Shown here: in pieces, positions 37,375 to 47,949 of the stretch
Layout of the letters: each line of letters opens with the position of its first letter
Numbering within the stretch: the first letter of the stretch is position 1
Assembly (NCBI RefSeq): GCF_001651855.1
Contig: NZ_LNQC01000038.1
Span: 45,144 to 109,143 of the forward strand
Length of the DNA: 64,000 bases
Direction of reading: 5' to 3'
DNA from: Sinorhizobium americanum
Lineage (GTDB): Bacteria > Pseudomonadota > Alphaproteobacteria > Rhizobiales > Rhizobiaceae
Notes under the pieces: model-generated
Database searches by the model: none
Seen by the model: only the letters and a program-made list of their open reading frames with translations
Told to the model about the DNA's origin: nothing
Position numbers and translations under genes: made by a program

Positions 37375-38397
37375 CTACTTTGTCGTGCCGTACTTGTTCG
37401 CGCGCTCCTGAAGGAGCGCGCATCGCTCGATCAGTTGCTCAAACGGTTCAGAATCTCCAAGCAGAAGGCCGTCATCGACCATTTTTGCATAGTCCTCACT
37501 GAGCGCGCGGAGACCATCTCCAGACGGTGTCAGAACCAGATTGCCGTTGACGGCGGCCGCATAGTCGATCGGTGACCGGTCGGCCGCCTTTTCCGCAAAG
37601 AACATGGATTTGTGTTTCGCCACGGCATCGGCAAGCTGTCGGTCAGCAAAAGCCTTGTCGGCAAAACCGGCATCGTCCAGCCGGACGACGTCATGCCAAT
37701 GGCGCGCGAACCGATCCCCGCGGAGGCGCTCCTGCAGGCAGAAGACGTGGATCGCGGTCGCCTTCTCCCAGAATGTCCGCTCGGCATGCATGACGCGTGG
37801 GCTTGCCTTCGGGAATTCAACATCATCGACAAAACCCGCGGCGTCGCAGCCCACATCGCGGATGCTGGCCGGCTCACCGGTCGATCGTGCTCCGAACTCC
37901 AGCATGACGCTCGGTGCGACATAACCCGATCCGCTGCTCACGGCTTCGTAGTCGAGATAAAGCGTATCGCCCTCGATGCGGATCCGTGCCGGAAGGGATT
38001 GGCCGCGCACTGCCGCTGCAATGACCGGCTCCACCGACTCGGCCACCCAGACAGGAAGGCGCTTTCGCACTTCGCTGGTCCAGCGCTTCTCCTCGCTGCG
38101 GGTTTTCGGCAGTGCCTCGTCATTGTCACCAACGAGATCGGCGGCCAAAGCCCGGATATCGTAAGTCAGGTCGATGTCTTCCGAAAACCGTCGAATGGCG
38201 CCATAGGCTTTCGAGAGCGAGGTGCCGCCCTTGAACACCAGGTGCTCGCCAAGCTTCGACGAATAGAGCGCCTCAAGTGCCCAGACGACCCAGACATCCT
38301 TTTCGAGCAGATGAATGGGCCGCCCAGTGCGGGCGGCTGCGACAGCTAGGGCTTCACGCCTGTCGTCCTTTGACAGTGCCAGAAAACGGTCAGCCAT
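37375..38397 (-). CDS. AbiEii/AbiGii family nucleotidyltransferase toxin
   Basis: A 340-residue nucleotidyltransferase of the AbiEii/MenT type. The core motif is FKGGTSLSKAYG followed by RFSEDIDLTYD, the GS-x10-DxD pattern of the fold; WEKATAIHVF and RHWHDVVRLDD follow as in family members. AbiEii toxins transfer nucleotides to target RNA and stop growth. The ATG at 38397 overlaps the antitoxin gene's stop (ATGGCTGA), giving coupled translation. The longer frame up to 38625 lies within the antitoxin gene and is not coding. Confidence 0.85.
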   Translation of the reverse strand: MADRFLALSKDDRREALAVAAARTGRPIHLLEKDVWVVWALEALYSSKLGEHLVFKGGTSLSKAYGAIRRFSEDIDLTYDIRALAADLVGDNDEALPKTRSEEKRWTSEVRKRLPVWVAESVEPVIAAAVRGQSLPARIRIEGDTLYLDYEAVSSGSGYVAPSVMLEFGARSTGEPASIRDVGCDAAGFVDDVEFPKASPRVMHAERTFWEKATAIHVFCLQERLRGDRFARHWHDVVRLDDAGFADKAFADRQLADAVAKHKSMFFAEKAADRSPIDYAAAVNGNLVLTPSGDGLRALSEDYAKMVDDGLLLGDSEPFEQLIERCALLQERANKYGTTK

Positions 38398-38983
38398 GCG
38401 CTGCCCTGCCCACGCTTCTTGCGAGCCACGTCGGAAACTGCGGTGCTGCGGCCACCAACTCGCCAAACTCGGCCGGCGGGAGCTTTCGCTTGATCCTCGA
38501 CAGTGCCTCCTCGGCCTTTTCGGGTCCGAGCCATGCAAGTGCCCGGACCGCCACGCCGGCCGGCCGATCGGCAAGAGCCAACTGCCAGCGGGGCACGTGC
38601 TTGAGCTCGACGCTCTGCTTTCCAAGGTTCATGGTCCGGCTGGGGCCGGATGTAAGGTAGACGGAACGGACCGGAACCTGTGTGGTCAATCCCAACGCAT
38701 TTGCCGCCGCGGCGCCATGGGAAACGATGATCTCGCCGCGCTGCTGCGCCATCGCCTCGACGGCCTGTTCGACCGTCGGCGGCCGGCTGCCAAAGCGACT
38801 TTTGACGGGCCGCATGTAGATGCCACGACCAGCCCGGATGAGTTCTCCGCGCTCGGTCAACCGCGAAAGGGCCTGGTCGACCGCAGCACGATTTCCGAGA
38901 TGCAATAGGCTCTTGGCCGAGAGGGGAGATCCTTCCGGCATTTGTTGGGCATAGCCCAGGATCTGAGACGTCAGGTTTTGCAT
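38390..38983 (-). CDS. AbiEi-type antitoxin / transcriptional regulator (DUF6088)
   Basis: A 197-residue protein with an N-terminal winged-HTH (SAKSLLHLGNRAAVDQALSRLTERGELIRAGRGIYMRP, about 22-60) and a C-terminal part typical of DUF6088/AbiEi proteins. AbiEi antitoxins do not bind the toxin but repress the operon and counter toxin activity (type IV). A perfect 10-bp inverted repeat lies directly before the start codon. The gene overlaps the toxin gene by 8 bases. Confidence 0.82.
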   Translation of the reverse strand: MQNLTSQILGYAQQMPEGSPLSAKSLLHLGNRAAVDQALSRLTERGELIRAGRGIYMRPVKSRFGSRPPTVEQAVEAMAQQRGEIIVSHGAAAANALGLTTQVPVRSVYLTSGPSRTMNLGKQSVELKHVPRWQLALADRPAGVAVRALAWLGPEKAEEALSRIKRKLPPAEFGELVAAAPQFPTWLARSVGRAAHG

Positions 38984-38993
38984 GGCGTTACTC

Positions 38994-39023
38994 CTGTCAG
39001 AAATATATGCATGTTTCTGACAG
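38994..39023. promoter_or_regulatory. Perfect inverted repeat operator of the AbiE operon
   Basis: CTGTCAGAAA and TTTCTGACAG are perfect complements around a 10-base spacer (TATATGCATG), beginning 11 bases upstream of the antitoxin ATG. AbiEi proteins are known to bind inverted repeats in their promoters, so this is a likely negative-autoregulation site. Confidence 0.75.
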
Positions 39024-39105
39024 ATTGCAATGAAACGGCGGCTACCCCGGAGAGGCCACGTTCCACTGTGCGGGTATCTAACGACGGCGACAGGTCAAAG
39101 GCGCG

Positions 39106-39879
39106 TCAAAACAGCATCGGTTGAGCAACCGGTTCGCCTGCTTTGGTGACGATCGTGGACCCATAGGGCTCCCGCGAGATCACGATGATCGCATCGTTCG
39201 GAAGCGGTCGGGCAAGCGCCTTCGCCTCGTCCCATGGCGCCCGCATCCAGACATCGGTCTCCTCCCTGGTCAGAAGCAGGACCGGCATGGCTTTCTCGTG
39301 GATCGGTTTGACGACATTGTTCGGGTCAGTGGTCAGAAAGCCATAGAGGTCGTCGGTCGTCGGGCCATCCTTCACCTTGCGCACGCTGGTCCATTGCGGA
39401 ACATGGAGCCCGGCGAAGAACATCAATGGCTTGCTTTCGTCTCGGGCAAACCAGGCGTTCGGAGTTTTTCCACCTTCCTCCTTGCTCGCCGGATCCGGCT
39501 CGGCAAAGCTCGTGACCGGCACGAGGCAGCGATGCGCGACACCAAACCACCGCTTCCAATGTGGAAAGTTCAGTTTTCGGACATTCGTGGTCCCGCTGTC
39601 GAGTTGCTCCCGGACGAGCTTTTCAAAATCGACCTCCTGCCCCTTGGCGCGCAGCTTTTCCGCCTTTTTCTCGGCTTCCTTTTCAAGCGCAAAACGGGGG
39701 GACGGCAGACCCCAGCGCGCATGGACAAGCTGCTTTCTGCCATTGGCGGTATTGCGCACGATCGGCCCCATCTCGTTGGGGTTCATCTGGTAGGCCGGCA
39801 TCAAGTTGATCAGGCTCTCGGCATCCTGTGCCCACTTCGCCACCCAGTCCTTGTCTTCCATACGGTAGAGATTACACAT
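39106..39879 (-). CDS. SOS response-associated peptidase (SRAP/YedK/HMCES family)
   Basis: A 257-residue SRAP protein. It begins MCNLYR; after Met removal Cys2 is the residue that bonds covalently to abasic sites in single-stranded DNA. N54-type asparagine in the early [11 protein letters not shown] region and the later HEKAMPVLL segment (catalytic His/Glu area) are in place. It shields abasic sites during replication. The start is set by MCN; the frame is open upstream to 40017 but that part is non-coding. The gene is divergent from imuA and may share its SOS control. Confidence 0.9.
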   Translation of the reverse strand: MCNLYRMEDKDWVAKWAQDAESLINLMPAYQMNPNEMGPIVRNTANGRKQLVHARWGLPSPRFALEKEAEKKAEKLRAKGQEVDFEKLVREQLDSGTTNVRKLNFPHWKRWFGVAHRCLVPVTSFAEPDPASKEEGGKTPNAWFARDESKPLMFFAGLHVPQWTSVRKVKDGPTTDDLYGFLTTDPNNVVKPIHEKAMPVLLLTREETDVWMRAPWDEAKALARPLPNDAIIVISREPYGSTIVTKAGEPVAQPMLF

Positions 39880-40086
39880 CGCAGCGTCAGATCCGGTTGA
39901 TGGTGCCGGCATCCTAGTCGACAGAAATGCTTGGCGCCAATGGCACGCCGGCAGCAAAATATCTGAGATATTTCTTCTGCCGGGCCAAAACAGCCGACAT
40001 GTTGATTCCTCTCGCAAATCTGTCCGAAGTTCAAATAGGGCGGATAAAATTCCTATTTCGGGTTGCTTGACTCTTTTATGTCGGCG

Positions 40087-40101
40087 GAACAGATAGTGAA
40101 C
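40087..40101. promoter_or_regulatory. LexA box (SOS) upstream of imuA
   Basis: GAAC-AGATAGT-GAAC is a perfect match to the alphaproteobacterial LexA operator (direct repeat GTTC-N7-GTTC on the other strand). It is 60 bases before the imuA start and about 210 bases before the divergent SRAP gene. Known imuA-imuB-dnaE2 cassettes are LexA-controlled. Confidence 0.85.
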
Positions 40102-40161
40102 ATCTGTGTTTGAACGACATGATGTCGATCCTGAAACGCGACCTAATAGGATTCGTGAACG

Positions 40162-40920
40162 ATGACTGCTGCCCGCGAATGGGTCATATCCGATCTACGC
40201 GAGCGTATCGCCTCGCTTGAGGGCGGCACGGTGAGGAAACGCGGCTGTCTTGCCTTCGGGGTTGACGAGATCGACGCGGCCCTTCCGGGCGGGGGCCTCG
40301 CCTATGGCGCTCTGCACGAGTTTGCCGGCGGCGGGTCGGGAACGGTCGATGGCGCAGCCGCGGCTCTTTGCGTCGCGGGTATTGCGGCACGCACGAAGGG
40401 TCAGATCCTCTGGTGCATGACGCGTCCCGACCTGTTTTTCCCCGCACTTGCGCAGGCGGGTCTCAATCCCGATCGCGTGGTCTTCGCCGAAGCCGACCGC
40501 GAAGAGGATGTGCTGGCGACGATGGAGGAGGGGCTGGGCTTCGGCGGCCTGGGCGCTGTCGTCGGTGAAGTCGTCCGGCTTCCGATGACCGCATCGCGGC
40601 GGCTGCAGCTCGTCGCGGAAAAAACAGGGACGATGGGGCTGGTCGTGCGGCGGTGGCGGCGGCAGACCGAGGCTTCAGATTTCGGGCAGCCGACGGCATC
40701 GACAACGCGGTGGCGGGTCAGCGTTTTGCCGTCGGAGGAGCTTCCGGTCCCAGGCGTCGGCCGACCTCGATGGCTTCTGGAGCTGATGCGCGTGAAAGCA
40801 GGTGAGTGCGCGGAGTTTATCGTAGGAGCGTGCGATGCCACGGGTCGTATCCATCTATTTCCCAGATCTCGCGATCGAGAGGATCAGACGCGCCGATGGG
40901 ACGGGAGAACTGTCGCCTGA
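40162..40920 (+). CDS. imuA: ImuA, RecA-like mutasome protein
   Basis: A 252-residue RecA-like protein of the ImuA group. The N-terminal third ([25 protein letters not shown]) resembles the RecA/SulA fold but the Walker A is degenerate. Together with ImuB and DnaE2 it makes the mutasome that carries out SOS mutagenesis. Its 3' end overlaps imuB by 86 bases, an unusually long overlap, in a different frame. Confidence 0.88.
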   Translation: MTAAREWVISDLRERIASLEGGTVRKRGCLAFGVDEIDAALPGGGLAYGALHEFAGGGSGTVDGAAAALCVAGIAARTKGQILWCMTRPDLFFPALAQAGLNPDRVVFAEADREEDVLATMEEGLGFGGLGAVVGEVVRLPMTASRRLQLVAEKTGTMGLVVRRWRRQTEASDFGQPTASTTRWRVSVLPSEELPVPGVGRPRWLLELMRVKAGECAEFIVGACDATGRIHLFPRSRDREDQTRRWDGRTVA

Positions 40921-42352
40921 ACGGCCGCTCGTCGTCATCGAAAAGAGCGGATCCAAGCGCTGGCTTGCCGCCGTCGACGCCAAGGCGAGATCGGCCGGGC
41001 TGCATGTCGGCATGCCGGCGGCCAAGGCGCAGGCGATCGTCCAGGGCCTGCAGGTGGTAGAGGCAGATCCCATCGCCGACGTTGCGGCACTCGAGCGCCT
41101 GACGCTTTGGGCGCTGACGCAATATTCGCCGATCGTTGCCATGGATGCGCCTGACGGGATCGTCATGGACACCGAAGGCGCCGATCATCTCCAGGGCGGC
41201 GAGGATCTCATGCTTTCCAGCATCGTCAACCGGTTCCGCGCCCGCGGTCTCACGTCGCGGGTTGCTATCGCGGACAGCTGGGGTGCAGCGCATGCGCTTG
41301 CGCGGGCAAGCGGTCGTGAAACGGTGATCGCGCCGCGCGGTGCGACGTCACGCTTTGTCGAGAAGCTGCCGCTTTCTACATTGCGGCTCTCGCCTGAAAC
41401 CGTGATCAGCCTGCGGACGCTCGGGTTTCAGACGATCGGCGAATTGGCGGCGACGCCGCGTGCGCCGCTCGCCCTTCGCTTCGGTCCTGAAATAGGCCGT
41501 CGCCTCGATCAGATGTATGGACGGCTACCGGAGCCGATCGATCCAATCCGACCGATGGATGTCGTCGAAGTCAGCCGTGCTTTCGCCGAGCCGATCGGAG
41601 CACCCGAAACCATAGCGAAATATGTCTCGCGCCTCGTCGGAGAGCTCTGCGACGCGCTTGAGAAAAAGGGGCTTGGGGTTCGCCGATCCGACCTTCTCGT
41701 TCACAAGGTCGACAACACCATGCAGGCAATCCGCGCCGGCACGGCAAAACCCGCCCGCGACGTCGCCTGGCTGACGAAGCTGTTCAAGGATCGGATCGAG
41801 AAGATCGAGCCGGGCTTCGGCATTGAAAAGCTGTCACTCGTCGCCGTCATCGCCGAGCCGCTTACAGAGACACAGAAAACCTCCTCCCTCATCGAGGAGG
41901 AGGTCGTCGATATCACGCCGCTGATCGACGTGATCGGCAACCGCGGCCAGCGCGTCTACCGTGTCGCGCCGGTCGCAAGCGACGTACCGGAACGCAGCGT
42001 CACGCGGATTGCCGCCGCAGCCGAGGAGGTCGGTGCGTCCTGGACATTGCATTGGCCACGGCCGGTGCGGCTTCTTGCCCGTCCAGACCCGATCGAGGTG
42101 ATCGCACTGCTGCCGGACCATCCGCCCGTCTCGATCACCTGGCGCGGCAAGCGCCGGCGCGTGAAACGTGCCGACGGCCCGGAGCGGATTTTCGGCGAGT
42201 GGTGGGCGCGGAGTTCCGAATTTGACGCCGTGCGCGACTACTTTGTCATCGAGGATGACGCCGGCGAGCGCTTCTGGATTTTTCGGAGCGGGGACGGTCT
42301 CGACACGGCGACGGGGTCGCAGAAGTGGTTTCTGCACGGGATCTTCGCATGA
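40835..42352 (+). CDS. imuB: ImuB, Y-family polymerase-like mutasome subunit
   Basis: A 505-residue protein with a Y-family fold. The first motif reads [14 protein letters not shown], lacking the DxD residues of active DinB (compare [10 protein letters not shown]), so it is a catalytically dead hub, as known for ImuB. It connects the beta clamp, ImuA and DnaE2. The ATG lies inside imuA; a ribosome site (GTAGGAG) precedes it. It overlaps dnaE2 by ATGA. Confidence 0.9.
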   Translation: MPRVVSIYFPDLAIERIRRADGTGELSPERPLVVIEKSGSKRWLAAVDAKARSAGLHVGMPAAKAQAIVQGLQVVEADPIADVAALERLTLWALTQYSPIVAMDAPDGIVMDTEGADHLQGGEDLMLSSIVNRFRARGLTSRVAIADSWGAAHALARASGRETVIAPRGATSRFVEKLPLSTLRLSPETVISLRTLGFQTIGELAATPRAPLALRFGPEIGRRLDQMYGRLPEPIDPIRPMDVVEVSRAFAEPIGAPETIAKYVSRLVGELCDALEKKGLGVRRSDLLVHKVDNTMQAIRAGTAKPARDVAWLTKLFKDRIEKIEPGFGIEKLSLVAVIAEPLTETQKTSSLIEEEVVDITPLIDVIGNRGQRVYRVAPVASDVPERSVTRIAAAAEEVGASWTLHWPRPVRLLARPDPIEVIALLPDHPPVSITWRGKRRRVKRADGPERIFGEWWARSSEFDAVRDYFVIEDDAGERFWIFRSGDGLDTATGSQKWFLHGIFA

Positions 42353-45300
42353 ATTACGCCGAGCTCCAGGTCACGACGCATTTTTCGTTCCTGCGCGGCG
42401 CTTCGTCGGCCGAGGAACTGTTTGCGACGGCGAAGCTGCTCGGCATCAGGGCGCTCGGCATCGTCGACCGCAATTCGCTCGCCGGCATTGTTCGCGCGCT
42501 CGAAGCCTCTCGTGCGACGAGCCTTCGTCTGGTCGTCGGCTGCCGTCTCGATCTACAGGATGGCATGTCGATCCTCGTCTATCCTACGGATCGCGCCGCC
42601 TACGCGCGGCTGACGCGGCTCTTGACGCTGGGCAAGGCCAGGGGCGGCAAGGCCAATTGCATTCTCACGCTCGATGATGTCGGACACTATTGCGAGGGCC
42701 TCATTGGCGTGCTCGTGCCCGACCTTGCCGATGAGGCATGCGCCTTGCAGCTCAGGAAGATGGCCGGGATCTTTGGCGATCGTGCCTACGTCGCCCTATC
42801 GCTCCGGCGGCGACCCAACGACCAGATGCGATTGCATCAGCTGTCGAACATGGCCGCGCGCTTCAAGGTCAGGACGGTCGTCACCAATGACGTGCTGTTC
42901 CATGAGCCGTCTTGCCGTCAGCTCCAGGATGTCGTCACTTGCATTCGCACCGGCACGACGATCGACGATGTCGGGTTCGAACGCGAACGCCACGCCGATC
43001 GCTACCTGAAGCCGCCGGAGGAGATGGCGCGTCTGTTTCCGCGCTACCGGCAAGCGCTTGCCCGGACGATGGAGATCGTCGAGCGGTGCAGCTTCTCACT
43101 CGAGGAACTGACCTATCAATACCCGGAGGAGGCGATCGTCCCCGGCAAGGACGCCCAAGCGTCTCTGGAGCATTACGTCTGGGAATGCGCGCCGCAGCGC
43201 TATCCCGAGGGCTTGCCCGACAAGGTGCAGAAAATCGTTCGGCACGAGCTCGAGCTCATCCATACCATGAAATACGCCCCGTATTTCCTGACGGTGTTTT
43301 CCATTGTTCGTTATGCGCGGTCGCAAGGCATCCTCTGCCAGGGACGCGGATCGGCCGCAAACTCCGCCGTCTGCTATATCCTGGGCATCACCTCGATCGA
43401 TCCCGAGACCAATGATCTTCTGTTCGAGCGTTTCGTTTCCCAGGAGCGGGACGAGCCGCCCGATATCGATGTCGATTTCGAGCACGAACGGCGGGAGGAG
43501 GTGATCCAGTGGATCTACAGGACCTATACGCATCAGAAGGCAGCACTTTGCGCGACCGTGACGCGCTACCGTGCCAAGGGCGCGATCCGTGACGTCGGCA
43601 AGGCACTCGGATTGCCGGAAGACATGATCAAGGCGCTGTCGTCCGGCATGTGGTCCTGGTCGGCCGAGATGGTCGGCGAACGAAATCTGCGTGAACTCAA
43701 CCTCAATCCGGACGACCGCCGGCTCGCACTGACGTTGAAGCTCGCCCAGCAATTGATGGGAGCCCCGCGGCACCTCGGCCAGCATCCGGGTGGCTTTGTC
43801 CTGACCCATGACCGGCTTGATGACCTGGTTCCCATCGAGCCGGCGACGATGGCTGACCGGCAGGTGATCGAATGGGACAAGGACGACGTCGAGGCGTTGA
43901 AGTTCATGAAGGTTGATGTCCTGGCGCTCGGCATGCTGACCTGCATGTCGAAGGCTTTTGCCCTGATCAAGGAGCACAAGAACGACGAGCTCGATCTTGC
44001 GAGTATCAGGCAGGAGGATCCGGCAACCTACGCAATGATCCGCAAGGCGGACACGCTCGGCACCTTTCAGATCGAGAGCCGGGCTCAGATGGCGATGCTG
44101 CCCCGGTTGAAGCCGCGCACCTACTACGATTTGGTCATTCAAGTGGCGATCGTTCGGCCGGGACCGATCCAGGGCGATATGGTCCATCCTTATCTGCGCC
44201 GCCGCGAGGGCAAGGAGCCGGTCGAATATCCGACGCCCGAACTTGAAGCCGTGCTTGGCAAGACTCTCGGTGTGCCATTGTTTCAGGAGTCCGCCATGCG
44301 GGTGGCGATGGTCTGCGCCGGCTTCACCGGTGGCGAGGCCGATCAGCTTCGCAAGTCGATGGCGACCTTCAAGTTCACCGGGGGTGTGTCGAAGTTCAAG
44401 GACAAGCTGGTCACGGGAATGATCAACAACGGCTATTCGCCGGAGTTCGCGGAAAAGACGTTCTCGCAGCTCGAGGGCTTCGGCTCCTACGGCTTTCCGG
44501 AAAGCCATGCCGCCAGCTTCGCGCTCATCGCCTATGCCTCCAGCTATGTGAAGTGCCACTACCCCGACGCCTTCTGCGCGGCCCTGATCAATAGCCAGCC
44601 TATGGGGTTCTACGCGGTCGCCCAGATCGTCGGCGACGCCCGAAAACACGGTGTGGAAATCCGGCCGGTCTGCGTCAACCGCTCACGATGGGACTGCACT
44701 CTAGAACCGATGGGGGGCACGGATCGCCACGCGGTGCGGCTCGGCATGCGTCTGGTCCGCGGGCTTTCCGCCATCGACGCCGCGAAGATCGTTGCCGCGC
44801 GCATGGATCAGTCCTTCGAAAGCGTCGACGACATGTGGCGTCGCTCCGCGGTTCCCGCAGCAACGCTGGTCGAGCTTGCCGAGGCCGACGCTTTTTTGCC
44901 GTCTCTGAATCTGCCGCGGCGCGATGCGCTCTGGGCGATCAAGGCGCTCCGCGACGAGCCGTTGCCGCTCTTCTCCGCTGCCGCCGAGCGCGAGCAGAGG
45001 GCAATCGCCGAACAGCAGGAGCCGGAGGTGGAGCTCCGCCAGATGACCGAGGGGCACAACGTTATCCAGGACTATAGCCACACCGGTCTGACGCTGCGCC
45101 AGCATCCGATCGCCTTCCTACGCAAGGATCTTGCCGCCCGCAGCATCGTCACCTGCGAGGAAGCGATGTGCGCGCGTGACGGCCGCTGGCTGATGACGGC
45201 AGGCCTCGTCCTTGTTCGACAAAAACCCGGATCGGCGAAAGGCGTCATGTTCCTGACGATCGAGGACGAGACCGGGCCGGCCAATGTCGTGGTCTGGCCG

Positions 45301-45609
45301 AAGCTATTCGAGCGCCGCCGGCGGATTGTGCTCGGATCGAGCATGATGGCGATCAATGGACGGATCCAGAGGGAAGGCGAGGTGGTCCACCTCATCGCCC
45401 AGCAGCTCTTCGATCTTTCGGGCGATCTGTCAGGTCTTGCGGACCGCGACGACGCATTTAGGCTCCCGACCGGTCGCGGCGACGAGTTTGCCCATGGCGC
45501 GCCAGGCAGTGCGGATTCGCGCGAGCGTGCGGCTGCGAAGCCGCGCGACATCTTCATCCCGGATCTGCACATCGACACGCTCAAGGTGAAGGCCAGGAAT
45601 TTTCATTGA
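42349..45609 (+). CDS. dnaE2: Error-prone DNA polymerase DnaE2 (ImuC)
   Basis: A 1086-residue alpha subunit of C-family polymerase. An N-terminal PHP domain ([18 protein letters not shown]) is followed by the palm with [15 protein letters not shown] (catalytic Asp residues) and [18 protein letters not shown], then HhH and OB ([30 protein letters not shown]) parts. It lacks the C-terminal tau-binding region of DnaE1. It carries out lesion bypass in the imuABC mutasome. The start ATG overlaps the imuB stop. Confidence 0.93.
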   Translation: MNYAELQVTTHFSFLRGASSAEELFATAKLLGIRALGIVDRNSLAGIVRALEASRATSLRLVVGCRLDLQDGMSILVYPTDRAAYARLTRLLTLGKARGGKANCILTLDDVGHYCEGLIGVLVPDLADEACALQLRKMAGIFGDRAYVALSLRRRPNDQMRLHQLSNMAARFKVRTVVTNDVLFHEPSCRQLQDVVTCIRTGTTIDDVGFERERHADRYLKPPEEMARLFPRYRQALARTMEIVERCSFSLEELTYQYPEEAIVPGKDAQASLEHYVWECAPQRYPEGLPDKVQKIVRHELELIHTMKYAPYFLTVFSIVRYARSQGILCQGRGSAANSAVCYILGITSIDPETNDLLFERFVSQERDEPPDIDVDFEHERREEVIQWIYRTYTHQKAALCATVTRYRAKGAIRDVGKALGLPEDMIKALSSGMWSWSAEMVGERNLRELNLNPDDRRLALTLKLAQQLMGAPRHLGQHPGGFVLTHDRLDDLVPIEPATMADRQVIEWDKDDVEALKFMKVDVLALGMLTCMSKAFALIKEHKNDELDLASIRQEDPATYAMIRKADTLGTFQIESRAQMAMLPRLKPRTYYDLVIQVAIVRPGPIQGDMVHPYLRRREGKEPVEYPTPELEAVLGKTLGVPLFQESAMRVAMVCAGFTGGEADQLRKSMATFKFTGGVSKFKDKLVTGMINNGYSPEFAEKTFSQLEGFGSYGFPESHAASFALIAYASSYVKCHYPDAFCAALINSQPMGFYAVAQIVGDARKHGVEIRPVCVNRSRWDCTLEPMGGTDRHAVRLGMRLVRGLSAIDAAKIVAARMDQSFESVDDMWRRSAVPAATLVELAEADAFLPSLNLPRRDALWAIKALRDEPLPLFSAAAEREQRAIAEQQEPEVELRQMTEGHNVIQDYSHTGLTLRQHPIAFLRKDLAARSIVTCEEAMCARDGRWLMTAGLVLVRQKPGSAKGVMFLTIEDETGPANVVVWPKLFERRRRIVLGSSMMAINGRIQREGEVVHLIAQQLFDLSGDLSGLADRDDAFRLPTGRGDEFAHGAPGSADSRERAAAKPRDIFIPDLHIDTLKVKARNFH

Positions 45610-45610
45610 T

Positions 45611-45870
45611 TTGCACGCTGCCAACAGTCGTGTCCAATCGATCGCGTCATCGGTAAGAGAGCAGCTTGCGCGCCTTGAGGAGATCAATGGGGCCACTACG
45701 ACGATCGATCAGCCCACTCAGCGTAATGCTGCCATGGTCGAGGAGTCGACTGCTGCAAGCCACGCACTTACCCGGCGACATTGGATCGCTGAACGAGCTT
45801 TTGAACCAATTCAAAATCGCCGACGAGGCAGGAAACTGGGCCACAACTCGGCTGCATCAAGCCGCTTAGT
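45611..45870 (+). pseudogene. Methyl-accepting chemotaxis protein remnant (C-terminal end)
   Basis: The frame encodes REQLARLEEINGATTTIDQP and QRNAAMVEESTAASHAL, the well-known end of chemoreceptor signalling domains. After this the match jumps to another frame (SLNELLNQFKIADE), typical of the last residues of the same proteins. The upstream receptor is missing because the fragment begins right after dnaE2. It is a frameshifted, decayed fragment. Confidence 0.7.
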
Positions 45871-45992
45871 CGAGGCTGCGGCTGTTCGAGGCACGTGCGA
45901 AATTGACTTTGCGGCCTGAGTGAAGTCCCGCCAGCGCACTCTCCGGGATCCTGCGGAGGTGCTCGCCCTTCCTCTTCAGGCGTGCCGCGTCT

Positions 45993-46943
45993 CTATACGT
46001 CTAACGATTTTCGAAAGACGATCGCTGTGGGACTCCCCGTCGATATCACCTGACCTGTTGGCAAGAGTTCACCGGTCTCCCCCGGTCGGAACTCAACAAT
46101 GGTGTCGCTGTCTTCATTGGCGACATAGAAATACTCTTCCTCCGGATCGAAGGCGAAAAATCTAGGGGTGGCGCCATTGCAGGGCAGCCATTTTGGGCTT
46201 GCTGGTTTTCCATCATTTCCGAGTTGGAATACCGCGATAGAATCATGCCCCCGATTTGACGCATATATGCAGTCTCCGCGTTTCGACACTGCAATTTCGG
46301 ATGCGCGGCTGTTGCCGGTGTAATCCCTTGGCAGAGACGACACGATATCCACCGGGCGCAAGCTGCCGTTATCGTCATCAAATTCGTAGGTGGTAACGGT
46401 CGAGTCAAGCTCGTTGAGAACATATGCCAGCGCCCTTGTCGGGTGGAAGGCTATATGCCGGGGGCCACTTGCCTCTCGACAACGGCACCGCGCTGCTTCC
46501 AGTAGTGAGCCGTTTTCAGCATTCAGTCTCAACGAGACGATCTGGTCAAAGCCCTTCTCCGGCACGATAAGCCACCTGCCTGACGGGCTAAACGGAACGT
46601 GATGCGGCCTGCCGTAGTTCTGTTCCTCTCGACGTGGGCCGAACTCGCCCGCGAGAGCCTCTACATGACTCACGGGACCTAGATCACCAGTCGATGATAC
46701 AGGCAGAGTGACGACGCTGTCCGTGCGATAGTTCGCGATAACGAGCCATCTATGCGTTGGATCCAGCGCAAGGTGAACAGGGTTCCGGCCTCGAGTGGCT
46801 TGACTGTCGACCTTGCCAATAAGGCCAGTCTCACGCTCGATCGAGTATGATGTCACCAGATCAAGGTCGCCGTGGACGGCATATAGAATATCCAACGTCG
46901 GGTGCAGGGCCAGAAATGACGGGTTCGGCTCCGTTTCGAGCAA
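45993..46943 (-). CDS. Lactonase family (beta-propeller) protein, 5'-truncated
   Basis: A 316-residue beta-propeller of the 6-phosphogluconolactonase-like family, with regular blades (NPSFLALHPTLDILYAVHG, NPVHLALDPTHRWLVIANY, GRPHHVPFSPSGRWLIVPEKG, GPRHIAFHPTRALAYVLNE). The usual N-terminal blade and start are gone: homology reaches back only a few codons before a TTG at 46943, then meets a stop. The sequence there changes to the aminotransferase remnant on the other strand. It is probably not expressed properly and may be classed as a pseudogene. Confidence 0.65.
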   Translation of the reverse strand: MLETEPNPSFLALHPTLDILYAVHGDLDLVTSYSIERETGLIGKVDSQATRGRNPVHLALDPTHRWLVIANYRTDSVVTLPVSSTGDLGPVSHVEALAGEFGPRREEQNYGRPHHVPFSPSGRWLIVPEKGFDQIVSLRLNAENGSLLEAARCRCREASGPRHIAFHPTRALAYVLNELDSTVTTYEFDDDNGSLRPVDIVSSLPRDYTGNSRASEIAVSKRGDCIYASNRGHDSIAVFQLGNDGKPASPKWLPCNGATPRFFAFDPEEEYFYVANEDSDTIVEFRPGETGELLPTGQVISTGSPTAIVFRKSLDV

Positions 46944-46954
46944 CTCGTTTTCAG

Positions 46955-47913
46955 CGCGCGACAGCTATCTCGGTGCTGTGACCGACTGGCAAAAGCGCCG
47001 TTTTGGATGGGATGTGCGACCGGAATGGGTCGTGCCGATCTCCGGTGTCATTACGGCGCTCAAGACCATCGTGCAGGCCTTTTCGGCCCCAGGCGACACG
47101 GTTCTGATCCGGCCACCGGTCTACGCGCATTTCCACGACGATGTGCTGATCAATGGGCGGTTTGCCGTCAGTGCACCCCCGGACCGAGGCCGGCTATCGC
47201 TATGATGCGGCGGTGTTCGAGGCAGCGATACGTCCGAACACGAAGATCTTCATTCTCTCCAACCCACACAATCCGACCGGCAATGTCTGGACGGAAGACG
47301 AACTGCGCAGCATGGGCAGAAATCTGCGCCCGCCATGGGGTTTTGGACCAGGACCTGATCATCAATCCCTCTTGTAGGCATGTGCCGTTCGCCAGTCTGT
47401 CCGAGGCTTTCGCTGAGAATTCGATCACCTGCACAGCGCCCTCCAAGACATTCAACCTGCCGGGGCTGCAATGCGCCAATGCCTTCATGCCGAACCCGCG
47501 CCTCAGGGCAGAATTCCGGCGCCAGTTGGAACGCAACCTCTACCCGAAGGTGAACGCGATGGGCATGGTTGCCGCCGAGGCGGCCTATACCCACGGCGAG
47601 GCGTGGCTTGAAGGGCTTATCGCTTACGTCCGGGCAAACCACGCGCATTTCGCAGCCGCGATCCACGGGCTGAATGCCGGGCTTAAGGTGCTCCCGGCGG
47701 ATGCGCTTTATCTTGCATGGATGGATTGCCGGCCTTTGGGAGTGGATGCCTCCGCGCTCGAGACGTTCATGCTTACCAAGGCGCGGCTCTGGCTCGACAA
47801 GGGGCAGAAGTTCGGCCTGGAGGGGCATGGCTATATGCGCGTGAACCTCGGCTGCCCGCGGGCTACCGTCGATGAAGCGATCGCGGCTGAAAGCCGCCGT
47901 CGCGGCGGGATAA
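46955..47913 (+). pseudogene. PatB/MalY-type aminotransferase remnant, truncated and frameshifted
   Basis: Pieces of one PLP enzyme appear in successive frames. They are DSYLGAVTDWQKRRFGWDVR and ALKTIVQAFSAPGDTVLI, then GYRYDAAVFEAAIRPNTK with NPHNPTGNVW in a second frame, then the PLP-lysine region (TAPSKTFNLPGLQ) and HGYMRVNLGCPRATVDEAI in a third. Near 47885 another shift restores the expected C-terminal RLKAAVAAG and a TAA at 47911. A segment with the usual SDEIH motif is deleted near 47340. The 5' end is missing at the junction with the lactonase. This was a C-S beta-lyase type enzyme; it is now dead. Confidence 0.8.
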
Positions 47914-47949
47914 TCCCGCGCCGCAACGATAAGCAAGGTTCGGGTCTGA

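Noticed and set aside
37400..37420. GCGCGCTCC/GGAGCGCGC hairpin as a terminator
   Set aside because: It lies inside the last codons of the AbiEii gene and has no T-run.
37612..38349. A 245-codon open frame on the plus strand opposite the AbiEii gene
   Set aside because: It mirrors the coding strand of a clear nucleotidyltransferase gene and has no family features.
43096..44649. A 517-codon open frame opposite dnaE2
   Set aside because: Antisense to the conserved polymerase palm region; shows no domain.
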